64,000 nucleotides of DNA from an uncultured Bacilli bacterium (GCA_934190785.1 CAKPTA010000003.1:1-64000), one strand, 5' to 3'; shown: positions 1 to 7,569, counted from the stretch's first letter. Translations and numbers: made by a program. The notes: a model not told the origin generated them from the sequence alone.

Positions 1-6
1 TCCCTT

Positions 7-34
7 GAAATATATATAATACTATATATATTTC
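7..34. repeat. Perfect AT-rich inverted repeat
   Basis: Twelve bases (GAAATATATATA, 7-18) are exactly reverse-complemented at 23-34 with a 4-base loop. The stem is almost pure A/T and no T-tract follows, so terminator function is doubtful. It lies just upstream of decayed gene remnants. Confidence 0.5.
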
Positions 35-53
35 ATAGTATCATATATACTGA

Positions 54-108
54 AAAAGGATGAACTTGTGGAAGTGGGAAAAAGTACAAACAATGTTGTG
101 GTAAATAG
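54..108 (+). pseudogene. Decayed tail of a SEC-C motif protein
   Basis: Read from 67, this encodes CGSGKKYKQCCGK and then a TAG stop at 106-108. That is the zinc-binding SEC-C motif that ends SecA and many other bacterial proteins (usual form CxCGSGKKYKxCCG). The frame is interrupted by TGA at 61-63, and the expected first Cys pair is missing, so this is a remnant rather than the end of an intact gene. SEC-C tails also occur on mobile-element proteins, which fits the recombinase remnant that follows. A minus-strand open frame over the same bases is its antisense shadow. Confidence 0.55.
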
Positions 109-160
109 CTTATAAAATAAGGCTTTCCAGAGATTTGGGAGGACAAAAAAATCTTGAAAT

Positions 161-214
161 TTGTCATCTGTCATCCATTTGTCATCCAAAAATAAAAAAG
201 ATGACAAAGATGAC
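161..214. repeat. GTCATC/GATGAC repeat cluster
   Basis: GTCATC occurs at 163, 170 and 181, and its complement GATGAC at 200 and 209. TTTGTCATC (178-186) pairs perfectly with GATGACAAA (200-208) across a 13-base loop. Short clustered repeats beside a tyrosine recombinase remnant could be old recombinase arm sites; that reading is inference. Confidence 0.45.
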
Positions 215-220
215 TTATGG

Positions 221-248
221 GAGTTAGTATCTAATGCTAACTCTTTTT
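221..248 (+). terminator. Intrinsic terminator
   Basis: GAGTTAG (221-227) pairs with CTAACTC (237-243) across 9 bases and is followed directly by TTTTT. It would end transcription from the decayed genes upstream. Confidence 0.6.
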
Positions 249-276
249 CATTTGCTGATATTAGGAAGAAAAAATT

Positions 277-667
277 ATGATTAATATCAGAAAAAGAGGA
301 AAGGTATATGGGTATAGGTCCAATGTTGCTTCTATTGATGGCGTAAGAAAATGAATTCAGAAGTCAGTATTTAAAACTAAGCAAGAGGCATTGCAACATG
401 GAGCTATTGCCTATAATGAGTACTATAAGGTCGGACGAGTTCAGAGGCAGAAGAATATGTCATATAGTGATTATTTAGATTATTGGATATATACTTCTTG
501 TAATTTTATCGGAAATATTTGACTATAGTTATTTATCTTAATATAATTAAGAATTGCTTAAAGTCTAGATTTGGTATGTATCATCTTTTCCAGTTTTCCA
601 GATTGATACACAGATGTTACAGGAATTTATCAAAATGACTTTTAGTCGTATAATTTTTTTTCAGTAG
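277..667 (+). pseudogene. Tyrosine recombinase, N-terminal half, decayed
   Basis: From ATG 277 the translation begins MINIRKRGKVYGYRSNV and continues past a TGA (352-354) into IQKSVFKTKQEALQHG and SYSDYLDYW. This is the arm-type DNA-binding and SAM-like core-binding region of phage/ICE integrases. The stop sits where the family has Trp in the RKWIxKSGFKTK motif, consistent with a TGG to TGA change. Further on, a shifted frame reads IDTQMLQEFI, also typical of the family, and ends at TAG 665-667. The catalytic C-terminal half is absent. It marks a former integrated element immediately upstream of the sigma factor gene. Confidence 0.75.
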
Positions 668-694
668 TAAATCAAGTCCTTTCAGTGCAGGACG

Positions 695-722
695 TTGACA
701 AATAAGTAAAATATGATATCAT
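695..722 (+). promoter_or_regulatory. Sigma-A promoter with palindrome over the -10
   Basis: TTGACA (695-700), 16 bases, then TATCAT (717-722). The -10 lies inside a perfect 14-base palindrome, ATATGATATCATAT (711-724), which could be an operator. It points at the sigma factor gene starting at 778. Confidence 0.5.
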
Positions 723-777
723 ATATAACAACAGAAAAAGCCTCGAGGTATCATACTTTGAGAAATTGGAGGTAAGC

Positions 778-2256
778 ATGAATACAAATGAATTATTTAT
801 AGATGCTAACAAATTACCACAGCCATTACCTAAATCTCAAGTAAATGAACTTTTAGATAAAGTAAAACATGGTGATGAAGATGCTATAAAGATGATAATA
901 GAACATAATATTAGATTAGTTTTGTATCAAGTAAACAATAAATTTAAATCTGTTGAATATGATAAAAAGGATTTAGTTTCAATAGGAAATATTGGCTTAA
1001 TTAAAGCAGTAACAACATTTGATAAATCTAAGAATGTTGAATTTGCAACTTATGCAACAAGATGTATTGATAATGAAATATTAATGTTTTTAAGAAAACT
1101 GAAGAAGGATCAAAAAGTAGATAGCTTAGATAAAACAATTACACATGACAAAGAAGGCAAAGAATTAAAAATAGAAGATACAATTAGTGATGAAAATGAT
1201 ATTGTTGAAGACTATGAAAAAAATATAACTTATAAAATTATACGAGAAATTGTGAAAGAATTACCAAGTAGAGATAGAGAAATAATTATGCTTCATTTTG
1301 GATTTTATAATAATAAAATTCATACTCAAAAAGAAATTGCTGATATGATGTCCATCTCGCAATCATATGTATCAAGATTAATAACAAAAATTGTAAAGAA
1401 ATTAGGAATCCAATTGAAAAAATGTGGCGTAATAGAAACAACAGGAAAGACTAATAAAAAAACTGTAAAAATTGATAAATCGACATTACAATTATCTACT
1501 ACTCCAATAATGGATATTCAAACGCAAAAAAATATAGAATCAAAAGAAATTGCTATGGAGAAATCTATTATAGATGTTGAAGAAAGGAGCTTTGGAAAAA
1601 TGAGAGGAAAAAAATTACAAACGATATATAAATATTTAAATGAATATACAAGAGAAGAAATAGACGCAATGTTAAATAAATTAACAGAAGAGGAAATCTC
1701 TTTAGTAAAATTAAGATATGGTAATGATTTAGATAACCCAGTTGTTTCGTCAACATGGGGAAAAGAGGAAACAACTAAATTTTATGGCAGTTTAATTCAT
1801 AAAATGAAAAGACTATTATCTAATCCAGATGGAAAAAGAAAAAGGAATGTTAAAAAAACACAAAACATTTCAAATGAAAATACTCAAGCTAGTATTTTCT
1901 CAAAAGAACAACAAAAAGTTGAAGATTCAAAACCAAATTTATCTCAAACAACTTCTGAAATAGAAAAAGATGATTGTTTAAAAATTTTAGAATTAATGAG
2001 AACACCAAGTTTTGGTGAAATGTTAAAATCATTAACACCAAAAGAAGCAGTAATAATTTGTTTAAAATTAGGGTATGTAGATGAGAAATATTTTACAACA
2101 GAATCTATAGCAGGCTTTTTAGGAATAGAAACAAGCGAAGTTATAGAAACTATAAAAAAGGTATTATTAGTATATAAAGAAAATATAAATCAATTTATTG
2201 ATAAAACTGTTGATATAGCAACAAGTTCTTCTTTAACTTTCAAAAACGATAAGTAA
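778..2256 (+). CDS. Sporulation-type (SigE/SigK-like) sigma factor with long C-terminal extension
   Basis: 492 residues from ATG 778, preceded by GGAGG with a 5-base gap; an upstream TTG at 766 lies inside the ribosome binding site. Residues 13-110 match sigma-70 region 2 of SigE/SigK (LPQPLPKS, SIGNIGLIKAV, FATYATRCIDNEILMFLR). Residues 160-210 are a normal region 4 with the helix-turn-helix QKEIADMMSISQSYVSR. The DKEGKE linker is closest to SigK. No SigE/SigK-style pro-peptide precedes region 2. Family members are about 230-240 residues, so about 280 residues are extra. The extension holds two further region-4-like segments: about 297-347 (LTEEEISLVKLRYG) and about 417-467 (LTPKEAVIICLKLGY, then a helix-turn-helix-like SIAGFLGIETSEVIETIKK). 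The linkers are Lys- and Ser/Thr-rich. It probably directs RNA polymerase during sporulation; the role of the extension is unknown. Confidence 0.8.
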   Translation: MNTNELFIDANKLPQPLPKSQVNELLDKVKHGDEDAIKMIIEHNIRLVLYQVNNKFKSVEYDKKDLVSIGNIGLIKAVTTFDKSKNVEFATYATRCIDNEILMFLRKLKKDQKVDSLDKTITHDKEGKELKIEDTISDENDIVEDYEKNITYKIIREIVKELPSRDREIIMLHFGFYNNKIHTQKEIADMMSISQSYVSRLITKIVKKLGIQLKKCGVIETTGKTNKKTVKIDKSTLQLSTTPIMDIQTQKNIESKEIAMEKSIIDVEERSFGKMRGKKLQTIYKYLNEYTREEIDAMLNKLTEEEISLVKLRYGNDLDNPVVSSTWGKEETTKFYGSLIHKMKRLLSNPDGKRKRNVKKTQNISNENTQASIFSKEQQKVEDSKPNLSQTTSEIEKDDCLKILELMRTPSFGEMLKSLTPKEAVIICLKLGYVDEKYFTTESIAGFLGIETSEVIETIKKVLLVYKENINQFIDKTVDIATSSSLTFKNDK

Positions 2257-2327
2257 TACCGTTTTATAATCAATATCAAAGTTGTTCTAAATTTAATTGT
2301 ATAGGCGATAGTAATTTTTAAAGAAAA

Positions 2328-2354
2328 AATCACAAGGTTAATTACTTTGTGATT
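2328..2354 (+). terminator. Hairpin after the sigma factor gene
   Basis: AATCACAA (2328-2335) pairs with TTGTGATT (2347-2354). The following tract CTTTACT is T-poor, so this is a weak intrinsic terminator candidate. Confidence 0.45.
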
Positions 2355-2387
2355 CTTTACTAAATTTTATTTACGAATAGTACATAG

Positions 2388-2651
2388 AAAAATATTATTG
2401 TTAGATTTAGAAATTATACTAAAAAATATTTTTGGCATAAAATATCACTGAATAATAGAGGTCTTGTTATTCCAGTTGGGAATATTAAAATTAATGGTAA
2501 GGCTAATACTGTTACTAGTATTAGTGCAACAACTTTTTATCCTTTAAAAGAAAATGATGAAATAACTATGGTTATAAATTCAGAAAAAGATACAAATTTA
2601 ATTTTTGCTGATACAACCAATGCTATATTAAGCGTTATTAAATTAGACTAG
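2388..2651 (+). pseudogene. C-terminal fragment of a collagen-like or jelly-roll surface protein
   Basis: The frame is open from 2388 to the TAG at 2649-2651 but has no credible start codon or ribosome binding site. The translation contains RGLVIPVGNIKINGK, SISATTFYPLKENDEITMVI and ends TTNAILSVIKLD. This alternating beta pattern, with a short hydrophobic end, resembles the trimeric C-terminal domains of BclA-type collagen-like proteins, such as the gene at 11491-12264. I read it as the surviving 3' end of such a gene whose GXY region and N-terminus are lost. The family assignment rests on the pattern only. Confidence 0.45.
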
Positions 2652-2705
2652 ATATAAAAATATTTTAACTCTTCTTAAAAAAATATAGATATATTAACGA
2701 TTTTA

Positions 2706-2714
2706 TGTTATACT
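2706..2714 (+). promoter_or_regulatory. Extended -10 promoter element
   Basis: TGTTATACT is an extended -10 (TGn plus TATACT at 2709-2714) 30 bases before the start at 2744. No convincing -35 is visible. Confidence 0.45.
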
Positions 2715-2743
2715 AGCGGGGTATTTTGGAAAGGAAGATTCAA

Positions 2744-3259
2744 ATGATAAATTATCCTATTAAATATAGAATTATACCTGTTATTAGTAAAAATTTTAAT
2801 GGTACTTATATTGCTGCTTATATACCAATTAAAACATATATTGTAAAAGAGGTTAGAACTTATTTAGAAAATGGGGATGTTGATAGCTATTTTGGTGTTG
2901 TTGATACATATACTATAAATGATTTAAATTTTTATTCACAAAATATCCCTGAAATAGATTTTGACAAAGATTATAAAAATATGAAATTTGTTGAAAATGC
3001 CTCTTCTTTATATGATTCATATGAAGAAGCAGCATCCATTACTAAAAACTTAAATGCTGAAAATTTAGAAAATTTAATTGCCTTTATTGTACCTAGTAAT
3101 CCATATTGTGAAATTCTAAAAAGAAAATATAAAAAAGATGTAGATAAGTATAGTAAATTTGCAAAGATGATAGATGATATAACTTGCCAATTAAAAGTAT
3201 CGGACGATTCTGATATGTACTTGAATAGAAAGCAAATTCAAAAAATAAAAAATAAGTAG
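2744..3259 (+). CDS. Conserved-looking hypothetical protein
   Basis: 171 residues from ATG 2744, with AAGGAAG seven bases upstream; a TTG at 2726 is upstream of that ribosome binding site and is less likely. No signal peptide or membrane segment is visible. The N-terminal half is beta-rich and hydrophobic (NYPIKYRIIPVISK, YIAAYIPIKTYIVKEV) and the C-terminal half is charged and helical (LKRKYKKDVDKYSKFAKMID). It has its own promoter element and terminator, so it is monocistronic. I do not recognise the family. Confidence 0.7.
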   Translation: MINYPIKYRIIPVISKNFNGTYIAAYIPIKTYIVKEVRTYLENGDVDSYFGVVDTYTINDLNFYSQNIPEIDFDKDYKNMKFVENASSLYDSYEEAASITKNLNAENLENLIAFIVPSNPYCEILKRKYKKDVDKYSKFAKMIDDITCQLKVSDDSDMYLNRKQIQKIKNK

Positions 3260-3279
3260 TAATAATTTACTGCTTTTTT
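3256..3279 (+). terminator. Intrinsic terminator
   Basis: GTAGTAA (3256-3262) pairs with TTACTGC (3267-3273, one G-T pair) with a 4-base loop, followed by six T. It overlaps the stop codon of the preceding gene. Confidence 0.75.
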
Positions 3280-3331
3280 CATCTAAATTTCATTATTATT
3301 TTAAATTTAAAGTGATATAATTGTATTATGT

Positions 3332-3360
3332 TTTACATTTTTATATTACTATGTTATAAT
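3332..3360 (+). promoter_or_regulatory. Sigma-A promoter
   Basis: TTTACA (3332-3337), 17 bases, TATAAT (3355-3360) with TG extension at 3352-3353. It drives the thioredoxin-like gene at 3392 and probably the genes through trpS. Confidence 0.75.
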
Positions 3361-3391
3361 TTTCTCGAAGAAAATCATATAGGAGGGTACT

Positions 3392-4171
3392 ATGAGTGAG
3401 AAGAAAAAAGGCATAATTGTTTTAAGCGTATTTATTTTGTTATTATTTTTAATTTTAGTTTTGATTTTTGCATCATTGATGAAGTCAAACAAAAAATTAA
3501 AAGAATTTAAAAATAAACTTAATTCAAGTGAACCGCAGATTATTTATATAATGAAGCCAACTTGTTATTACTGTAATTTAGTTGAACCTATAACAACTAA
3601 ATTAAAGGAAAAATATAAATTAAATTATTATCAAATTGACTCTAGTAAACTATCAACTAGTGAGTTGAGAACAATGTTAAATTTATTAAATGTTGATCTT
3701 GAAACTTTTGGAACACCATATATTGCAATTGTGCAAAATGGTAAGGTTATAGGTGAACAGTCTGGATATACAGATGAAAATGTATTATTTGATTTATTTA
3801 AAGCTAATGGATTAATTGGTGAAAATGAAGAATTAGGATTAAATTATCTTGATAAGGATAGTTTAAATAATTTATTGAATAGTGATTCTGTTAATGCTGT
3901 TTTAATTGGCGAATCTGGTGATACTAGTGCGATAGAAGCACGTATGAATTTAATTGAACTAAAAGAAGAGTATAGTAATGTTAATATTAGTTATTTCGAT
4001 ATATCAGCAACATCATCAGATGAAGAATATAACGAATGGAAAGAAAGATTAGAAGGAGATTCACTTCCTGTTATGGTTTTAATTCAAAATGGTAAAATAA
4101 TTGCTAAGACAAAAGAAACAACTAAGGAAAAATATATACAATTTTTTAAAGAAAATAATTATATGGAATAG
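3392..4171 (+). CDS. Membrane-anchored tandem thioredoxin-fold protein
   Basis: 259 residues; AGGAGG sits before ATG 3392. Residues 7-29 form one hydrophobic anchor with a Lys-rich cytoplasmic start, so the body should face outside. The first thioredoxin domain (about 45-140) has the active site C58-Y-Y-C61 and a TP motif at 108-109 matching the cis-proline loop. A second thioredoxin-like segment (about 150-255) keeps the DSLPVMVLIQNGKII ending but has no CxxC, so it is probably structural or substrate-binding. A role in thiol-disulfide exchange outside the membrane is inferred. The next gene starts 8 bases downstream. A shorter CPWC relative lies at 12675. Confidence 0.8.
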   Translation: MSEKKKGIIVLSVFILLLFLILVLIFASLMKSNKKLKEFKNKLNSSEPQIIYIMKPTCYYCNLVEPITTKLKEKYKLNYYQIDSSKLSTSELRTMLNLLNVDLETFGTPYIAIVQNGKVIGEQSGYTDENVLFDLFKANGLIGENEELGLNYLDKDSLNNLLNSDSVNAVLIGESGDTSAIEARMNLIELKEEYSNVNISYFDISATSSDEEYNEWKERLEGDSLPVMVLIQNGKIIAKTKETTKEKYIQFFKENNYME

Positions 4172-4179
4172 GTGATAGT

Positions 4180-4623
4180 ATGAATAAAACAATATATGAA
4201 CAAGCAAAGGAATTTAAAAGAAAGTATCCTCTTACAATAGCTTGGAGATTAAAAGCACATGCTAAAGTTATTGAAAAACATCTAAATCCAGGTGAAGAAG
4301 TTTTATTTGTTTTTGCCGCACAAAAAAATAATAATCCTTTAGATATTATTACAAGTTATATAATTGTTTTAACGAATAAAAGAATTATGTTAGGACAGAA
4401 GAGACTTTTATTTGGATACTTTTTTACAGCGATAACACCAGATATGTTCAATGACTTAAATGTTCGTATGGGAATTATTTGGGGTAAAATTTGTATTGAT
4501 ACAATAAAAGAAACAGTATATTTATCGAATATTCAAAGAGAAGCATTACCAATTATAGAGACAGCTGTAACTGAATATATGATGAAAGAAAAAAGCAAAT
4601 TAAAAGAACAGGAACATATGTAA
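4180..4623 (+). CDS. PH-like (bPH/YokE-type) domain protein
   Basis: 147 residues, 8 bases after the thioredoxin-like gene and 24 before trpS, so probably in one transcript. The middle (about 37-115) reads LNPGEEVLFVFAAQK, then SYIIVLTNKRIMLGQK, then a run of beta strands. This is the pattern of bacterial PH-like domains, where a TNKRI/L motif closes one strand. No signal peptide or membrane segment is present. Such proteins often associate with membranes or partner proteins, but no specific function can be read here. Confidence 0.6.
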   Translation: MNKTIYEQAKEFKRKYPLTIAWRLKAHAKVIEKHLNPGEEVLFVFAAQKNNNPLDIITSYIIVLTNKRIMLGQKRLLFGYFFTAITPDMFNDLNVRMGIIWGKICIDTIKETVYLSNIQREALPIIETAVTEYMMKEKSKLKEQEHM

Positions 4624-4647
4624 AGCATTATAAGAGGAGTTGATATT

Positions 4648-5661
4648 TTGAAAAATATATTAACAGGTGATAGGCCAACTGGTAATTTACACATAGGACA
4701 TTATTTTGGTTCAATTCAAAATAGAGTAAAGATGCAATATGATTACAATACATATATAATCATAGCTGATGTACAAGCATTAACTGATAATTTTGACAAT
4801 CCAGAAAAAGTTAGGAAGAATGTTCGTGAATTAGCGATAGATTATTTATCTGCTGGAATAGATCCAAGTCATTCTTGCATTTTTATTCAATCTATGATTC
4901 CAGAAATTGCTGAATTAACCGTTTTATATTCTAATCTTGTCACAGTTTCTAGATTATATCGTAATCCAACAACTAAGGCCGAAGTGTCACAAAAAAAGAA
5001 ACTATTTGGTGAAAGCGGTGAAGGGATAACTTATGGATTTTTAGGGTATCCAGTAAGCCAAGCGGCAGACTTAACAACATTTGACTGTGAAGTTTGTCCA
5101 GTTGGAGAAGACCAATTACCACATTTAGAACAAGCAAGAGAAATTGTTCGAAAATTTAATCATATATATGGTGAAACATTAAAAGAACCTGAAGCTGTTT
5201 TAAGTGAATTGCCTAGAATCAAGGGACTTGATGGTAATGAAAAGATGGGTAAAAGTTTAGGAAATGCTATCTATCTTAAAGATAGTGAAGAGGAAATTAT
5301 AAAAAAAGTAATGAGTGCTGTTACTGATCCTAATAAAATTAAAAAGGATGATAAAGCCAATCCAGATGTTTGTATGGTATATTATTATCACAAGTTATTT
5401 AACCATGATAATATAGAAACAGTTTGTCATGAATGTAAAAATGGTTTAAGAGGGTGTGTTGCTTGTAAAAGGGAGCTTGCAAATAAGATTTCAGAATATT
5501 TAAAGCCAATGCGTGAAAAAAGGAAATATTATGAAGAACATCCAGATGAGGTAGATGCAATTTTAATGGATGGAACAAATAAAGCTAGAGCGAAAGCTAA
5601 AGAAGTTATGGCAAGAGTAAAGAAAAATATGATGATAAATTATTTTGATTCTAAAGAATAA
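4648..5661 (+). CDS. trpS: Tryptophanyl-tRNA synthetase
   Basis: 337 residues. It joins Trp to tRNA-Trp in the cytoplasm using ATP. The class I signatures are HIGH (15-18) and KMGKS (199-203, the variant usual in TrpRS); GEDQLPHLEQ is also diagnostic. The start is TTG 4648 with GAGGAG 8 bases upstream; no in-frame ATG fits. A four-cysteine cluster, C260-HE-C263 and C270-VA-C273, interrupts the C-terminal region, as in a subset of bacterial TrpRS, and may bind metal. No T-box leader is present; transcription appears to come from the upstream genes. Confidence 0.95.
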   Translation: MKNILTGDRPTGNLHIGHYFGSIQNRVKMQYDYNTYIIIADVQALTDNFDNPEKVRKNVRELAIDYLSAGIDPSHSCIFIQSMIPEIAELTVLYSNLVTVSRLYRNPTTKAEVSQKKKLFGESGEGITYGFLGYPVSQAADLTTFDCEVCPVGEDQLPHLEQAREIVRKFNHIYGETLKEPEAVLSELPRIKGLDGNEKMGKSLGNAIYLKDSEEEIIKKVMSAVTDPNKIKKDDKANPDVCMVYYYHKLFNHDNIETVCHECKNGLRGCVACKRELANKISEYLKPMREKRKYYEEHPDEVDAILMDGTNKARAKAKEVMARVKKNMMINYFDSKE

Positions 5662-5679
5662 GTTATTAATATAGATATG

Positions 5680-5706
5680 AAAAGATGTGCTAAAAACATC
5701 TTTTTT
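5680..5706 (+). terminator. Intrinsic terminator after trpS
   Basis: AAAAGATGT (5680-5688) pairs perfectly with ACATCTTTT (5696-5704) across a 7-base loop, and the arm runs into a T-tract. Confidence 0.85.
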
Positions 5707-5741
5707 GATACAAATTTATTTTGTTTTACTTAATATTGATG

Positions 5742-5747
5742 TATAAT
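5742..5747 (+). promoter_or_regulatory. -10 element
   Basis: A perfect TATAAT 28 bases before the start at 5775. The best -35 candidate, TTGTTT (5721-5726), is at a short 15-base spacing. Confidence 0.4.
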
Positions 5748-5774
5748 GTAAGATAGAGAATAAGGGGAATAGTT

Positions 5775-6287
5775 ATGAAGCAAATACTTTTATCATACGA
5801 AAGTGGCTATAATTTTTCTGCTGATGTTTTAAAGTATTTTAACTATAATTTTAATACATACTTAATTTATACTCTTCATGAACAAGATGAGAAAGGCTAT
5901 ATAAAATTATATATGGTTAAAATATTAGAAGAATTTAATGAAAAAGTTAGTCAAACAATTCGTAGAATGTCCGAATGGGATAAAATGAAATATATTATTA
6001 AAAAGCTAATAGATGAAATTAGAAATAATAATATAAAAAGTTTTACTTTATTAGATGAGACAGAATTAAATGGTTTAACTATATATGAAAGTAGAACCTT
6101 TAAATTATCTAGTGATTTAGTAGAGATTTTATCTCGAGATATAGAAAATAAATCTTTGATTGATGAAACTTTAAGTGAAAATGATATAGAAGAGTTAGAA
6201 ATATTAGATTTAGATGACAATACAGATAATGATGAAAATGAGGAATCAAGTGGTTCCGATGATGATGTTGAGGTACTAGAATTATAG
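5775..6287 (+). CDS. Hypothetical protein with acidic tail
   Basis: 170 residues with AAGGGGA before the ATG. Residues 1-125 are mixed alpha/beta with no signal peptide. Residues 126-170 are almost entirely acidic or polar (for example LDLDDNTDNDENEESSG), probably disordered. It is monocistronic and immediately precedes the coat kinase-like gene. I do not recognise the family. Confidence 0.65.
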   Translation: MKQILLSYESGYNFSADVLKYFNYNFNTYLIYTLHEQDEKGYIKLYMVKILEEFNEKVSQTIRRMSEWDKMKYIIKKLIDEIRNNNIKSFTLLDETELNGLTIYESRTFKLSSDLVEILSRDIENKSLIDETLSENDIEELEILDLDDNTDNDENEESSGSDDDVEVLEL

Positions 6288-6297
6288 TACTTTTTTT
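6273..6297 (+). terminator. Intrinsic terminator
   Basis: GTACTA (6273-6278) pairs with TAGTAC (6285-6290), followed by seven T. The second arm contains the stop codon of the preceding gene. Confidence 0.75.
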
Positions 6298-6298
6298 G

Positions 6299-6326
6299 TC
6301 TTAAATTATGTCCGTGAGCATATACT
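6299..6326 (+). promoter_or_regulatory. Possible SigE-type promoter
   Basis: CATATACT (6319-6326) differs by one base from the mother-cell SigE -10 consensus CATACAnT. An A/T-rich candidate -35 (about 6299-6306) is weak. It suits the coat kinase-like gene downstream. Confidence 0.35.
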
Positions 6327-6342
6327 TTAGTGAGGTGAATAT

Positions 6343-7242
6343 ATGAAAAATGCTATTGCGTATTACTATGATTTATATTCATATGATATTCACCAAAAAA
6401 ATGGAGTATATAAATTTACTGTTGAAAATGGATTTTATACCTTATCACCTTGTGATATAACAAAGATATATGAAATATATAAACTAAGTAACAATTTGTT
6501 AAATATGGGAATTTATACCCATCAAATAATACCAAATAACAAAGGAGAACTATATACATATATAAATAATGTTAATTATGTATTATTAAAATCAAGTGAT
6601 TTAATGGATAGTATAATTACTTACCAAGATATTATTAACTTTACCAATACTGTTAAAAATTTAAAATTAGAATCTAATTATCAGAAATGGAATATTCTTT
6701 GGGAAACTAAAATCGATTATTTTGAATACCAACTTAATCAATTTGGAAATAAATATCCACTTATTCGTGAAAGTTTAAGTTACTATATTGGCATGGCAGA
6801 AACAGGAATTATGCTATTTAAAAATACTAGATTAGATAATATAGAAAGCTGTATATCTCATAGAAGAATAAAAAGTACAAGTACATTATTTGATTTATAT
6901 AATCCTCTTAATTATGTATTTGATTATAAAGTTAGAGATGCAGCAGAATATTTTAAAACTTTATTTTTGGAAAAAGAAGATATATTTTCTGATATAGTAA
7001 ATTATATTTCGTATAACTATTTATCAGAGCACGATTGTTTAGCTTTTTATATTAGAATGTTTTATCCATCTTTTTATTTTGATATGTATGAAGATATTAT
7101 GGATGGAGTAATACAGGAAGAAAAAATAAAGCAAGCAATAAAAAAAACGAATCAATATGAATCGCTTTTAAAAAATTTATATGTATATTTATCTGGATAT
7201 ATAAATATGCCGGATATTGAATGGATTAAAAATAAATTATAA
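6343..7242 (+). CDS. CotS/YutH-like spore coat kinase homologue
   Basis: 299 residues; GAGGTG lies before ATG 6343. The segment CISHRRIKSTSTLFDLYN followed by PLNYVFDYKVRDAAEYFK matches the catalytic-loop region of the YutH/CotS family, spore-coat-associated proteins with an aminoglycoside-kinase-like fold. The HRR triplet replaces the HxD of active kinases, as in YutH, so catalytic activity is doubtful. In Bacillus subtilis yutH lies close to yutI, a NifU-domain gene; here the two are convergent and overlap by 6 bases. This conserved neighbourhood and the SigE-like promoter support a coat role. Confidence 0.65.
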   Translation: MKNAIAYYYDLYSYDIHQKNGVYKFTVENGFYTLSPCDITKIYEIYKLSNNLLNMGIYTHQIIPNNKGELYTYINNVNYVLLKSSDLMDSIITYQDIINFTNTVKNLKLESNYQKWNILWETKIDYFEYQLNQFGNKYPLIRESLSYYIGMAETGIMLFKNTRLDNIESCISHRRIKSTSTLFDLYNPLNYVFDYKVRDAAEYFKTLFLEKEDIFSDIVNYISYNYLSEHDCLAFYIRMFYPSFYFDMYEDIMDGVIQEEKIKQAIKKTNQYESLLKNLYVYLSGYINMPDIEWIKNKL

Positions 7243-7500
7243 ATTATCTAATGCTGATAGGCTATTAATATTTATAACTTCTTTTACTTCTGGAACTTCT
7301 TCTTTGATAGCTGCTTCAATTCCATCTTTAAGCGTTAAATCCATCATTTCACAATCTGCACAAGCTCCCATCATTTGAATATAAACGATATTATTTTCAT
7401 ATTTAACAAATTCTATATTTCCACCATCATTAATAATAAAAGGACGAAGTGCATCAATTATTTCAATAATTTTATTTTCAGTTTCTTTCACTTTAATCAC
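7237..7500 (-). CDS. NifU C-terminal-domain iron-sulfur carrier
   Basis: 87 residues covering only the NifU/Nfu domain: ALRPFIINDGGNIEFV, then GACADCEMMDLTLKDGIE with the cluster-binding C-A-D-C. Such proteins (YutI in Bacillus) carry Fe-S clusters to client enzymes in the cytosol. The start is GTG 7500, or GTG 7491 with GGTGA upstream. The promoter lies so close that a 7500 start would give an almost leaderless mRNA. The 3' end overlaps the convergent coat kinase-like gene by 6 bases. Confidence 0.85.
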   Translation of the reverse strand: MIKVKETENKIIEIIDALRPFIINDGGNIEFVKYENNIVYIQMMGACADCEMMDLTLKDGIEAAIKEEVPEVKEVININSLSALDNL

Positions 7501-7507
7501 CGGATTT

Positions 7508-7536
7508 ATTATAACTTAAAAATATAAAATAGTAAA
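7508..7536 (-). promoter_or_regulatory. Sigma-A promoter for the NifU-domain gene
   Basis: On the minus strand: TTTACT (7536-7531), 17 bases, TATAAT (7513-7508). The expected transcription start is about 7501, next to the first possible GTG start codon. Confidence 0.65.
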
Positions 7537-7560
7537 TCCCTTTTTATTTTTACATGAATA

Positions 7561-7569
7561 TGCTATAAT
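7561..7569 (+). promoter_or_regulatory. Extended -10 promoter element
   Basis: TGCTATAAT is a perfect extended -10, 21 bases before the start at 7590. The -35 region at 17-base spacing is TTTTTA, which is poor. Confidence 0.6.

Noticed and set aside
22..207. 61-codon open frame on the minus strand
   Set aside because: It is antisense to the SEC-C relic and the repeat cluster, which explain the sequence better.
352..354. TGA read as Trp (recoded genetic code), because the integrase relic has TGA where Trp is expected
   Set aside because: Many intact genes in the window end at TGA and encode Trp by TGG, and the same relic has further frameshifts, so the TGA is a plain nonsense mutation.
711..724. 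Palindrome ATATGATATCATAT as an attachment core of the old element
   Set aside because: No second copy was found in the window and it overlaps a promoter -10, so an operator is the simpler reading.
4624..4647. T-box or other leader before trpS
   Set aside because: Only 24 bases separate trpS from the upstream gene; there is no room for a T-box.
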